DNA of 6,080 nucleotides, taken from the NCBI GenBank assembly GCA_044348925.1, contig JBIKRY010000288.1, forward strand, positions 1-6,080, written 5' to 3'. The position numbers were made by a program, and so were the translations under genes. The notes below the pieces were generated by a model, which was not told the DNA's origin, ran no database searches, and worked only from the letters and a program-made list of their open reading frames with translations. The stretch comes from JAAFKA01 sp044348925 (GTDB lineage: Bacteria > Bacteroidota > Bacteroidia > Cytophagales > Thermoflexibacteraceae). Positions 6,006 through 6,080 of the stretch are shown piece by piece. The number at the start of each line of letters is the position of its first letter. The first letter of the stretch is position 1.

Positions 6006-6047
6006 TTGCGTAGTAGTATGTAGCTGGAGTTCCATACTACTATGCAA
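6006..6047. repeat. 15-bp hairpin downstream of the receptor gene
   Basis: TTGCGTAGTAGTATG (6006-6020) pairs with CATACTACTATGCAA (6033-6047) over 15 bp with one G-T wobble (6010/6043), closed by a 12-base loop. A second, shorter pairing TACGC (5997-6001) with GCGTA (6008-6012) competes with its left side. It begins 26 bases after the receptor's stop, where a terminator would be expected, but no T-run follows (ACTTACAAAG comes next). It may block 3' exonucleases or be a dispersed repetitive palindrome. The remaining bases to the window end show no gene. Confidence 0.7.
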
Positions 6048-6080
6048 CTTACAAAGATTACTAAAAAAGCCTAACAAATT

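Overview
The window is AT-rich and reads as Bacteroidota chromosome, probably a Cytophagales-like or flavobacterial lineage. Three things point there: a TonB-dependent receptor with an N-terminal carboxypeptidase-regulatory-like domain, gene starts preceded by A/T-rich sequence with no clear Shine-Dalgarno, and a TTTG-N19-TATATTTG promoter that fits the Bacteroidota -33/-7 consensus. The genus cannot be fixed from the sequence.

Left part (1-3210, all minus strand, read right to left): a TetR/AcrR-type repressor (3210-2620), a small secreted cupin (2595-2152), a TolC-type outer-membrane efflux protein (2054-720) and a lipoprotein periplasmic adaptor (623 to the left edge, cut by the window). 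The order regulator, outer-membrane channel, adaptor is that of a tripartite efflux operon, and the inner-membrane pump (RND type most likely) would be expected just off the left edge. A strong promoter candidate with a dyad operator over the expected transcription start lies directly upstream of the regulator, so the simplest model is one autoregulated transcript. The odd member is the cupin. Its first 30 coding bases are nearly identical to those of the efflux-protein gene, and it sits between the regulator and the channel.

Middle (3211-3597): a 387-base, very AT-rich divergent intergenic region. It holds the promoter/operator of the efflux operon on the left. In the centre is a long imperfect dyad around a 15-bp palindrome. 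A weaker promoter candidate for the receptor gene lies on the right.

Right part (3598-5979, plus strand): a complete 793-residue TonB-dependent outer-membrane receptor. No SusD-like partner is visible before the window ends.

Three intergenic gaps each carry a different long hairpin (652-718, 2093-2141, 6006-6047). None has the U-tract of a classical terminator. They look like dispersed palindromic repeats of the REP type or small non-autonomous elements, and two lie inside the efflux operon. These hairpins, the shared start of the cupin and channel genes, and the cupin inside an efflux operon are the parts most worth following. I saw no clear sign of a wholly new defence or mobile system.
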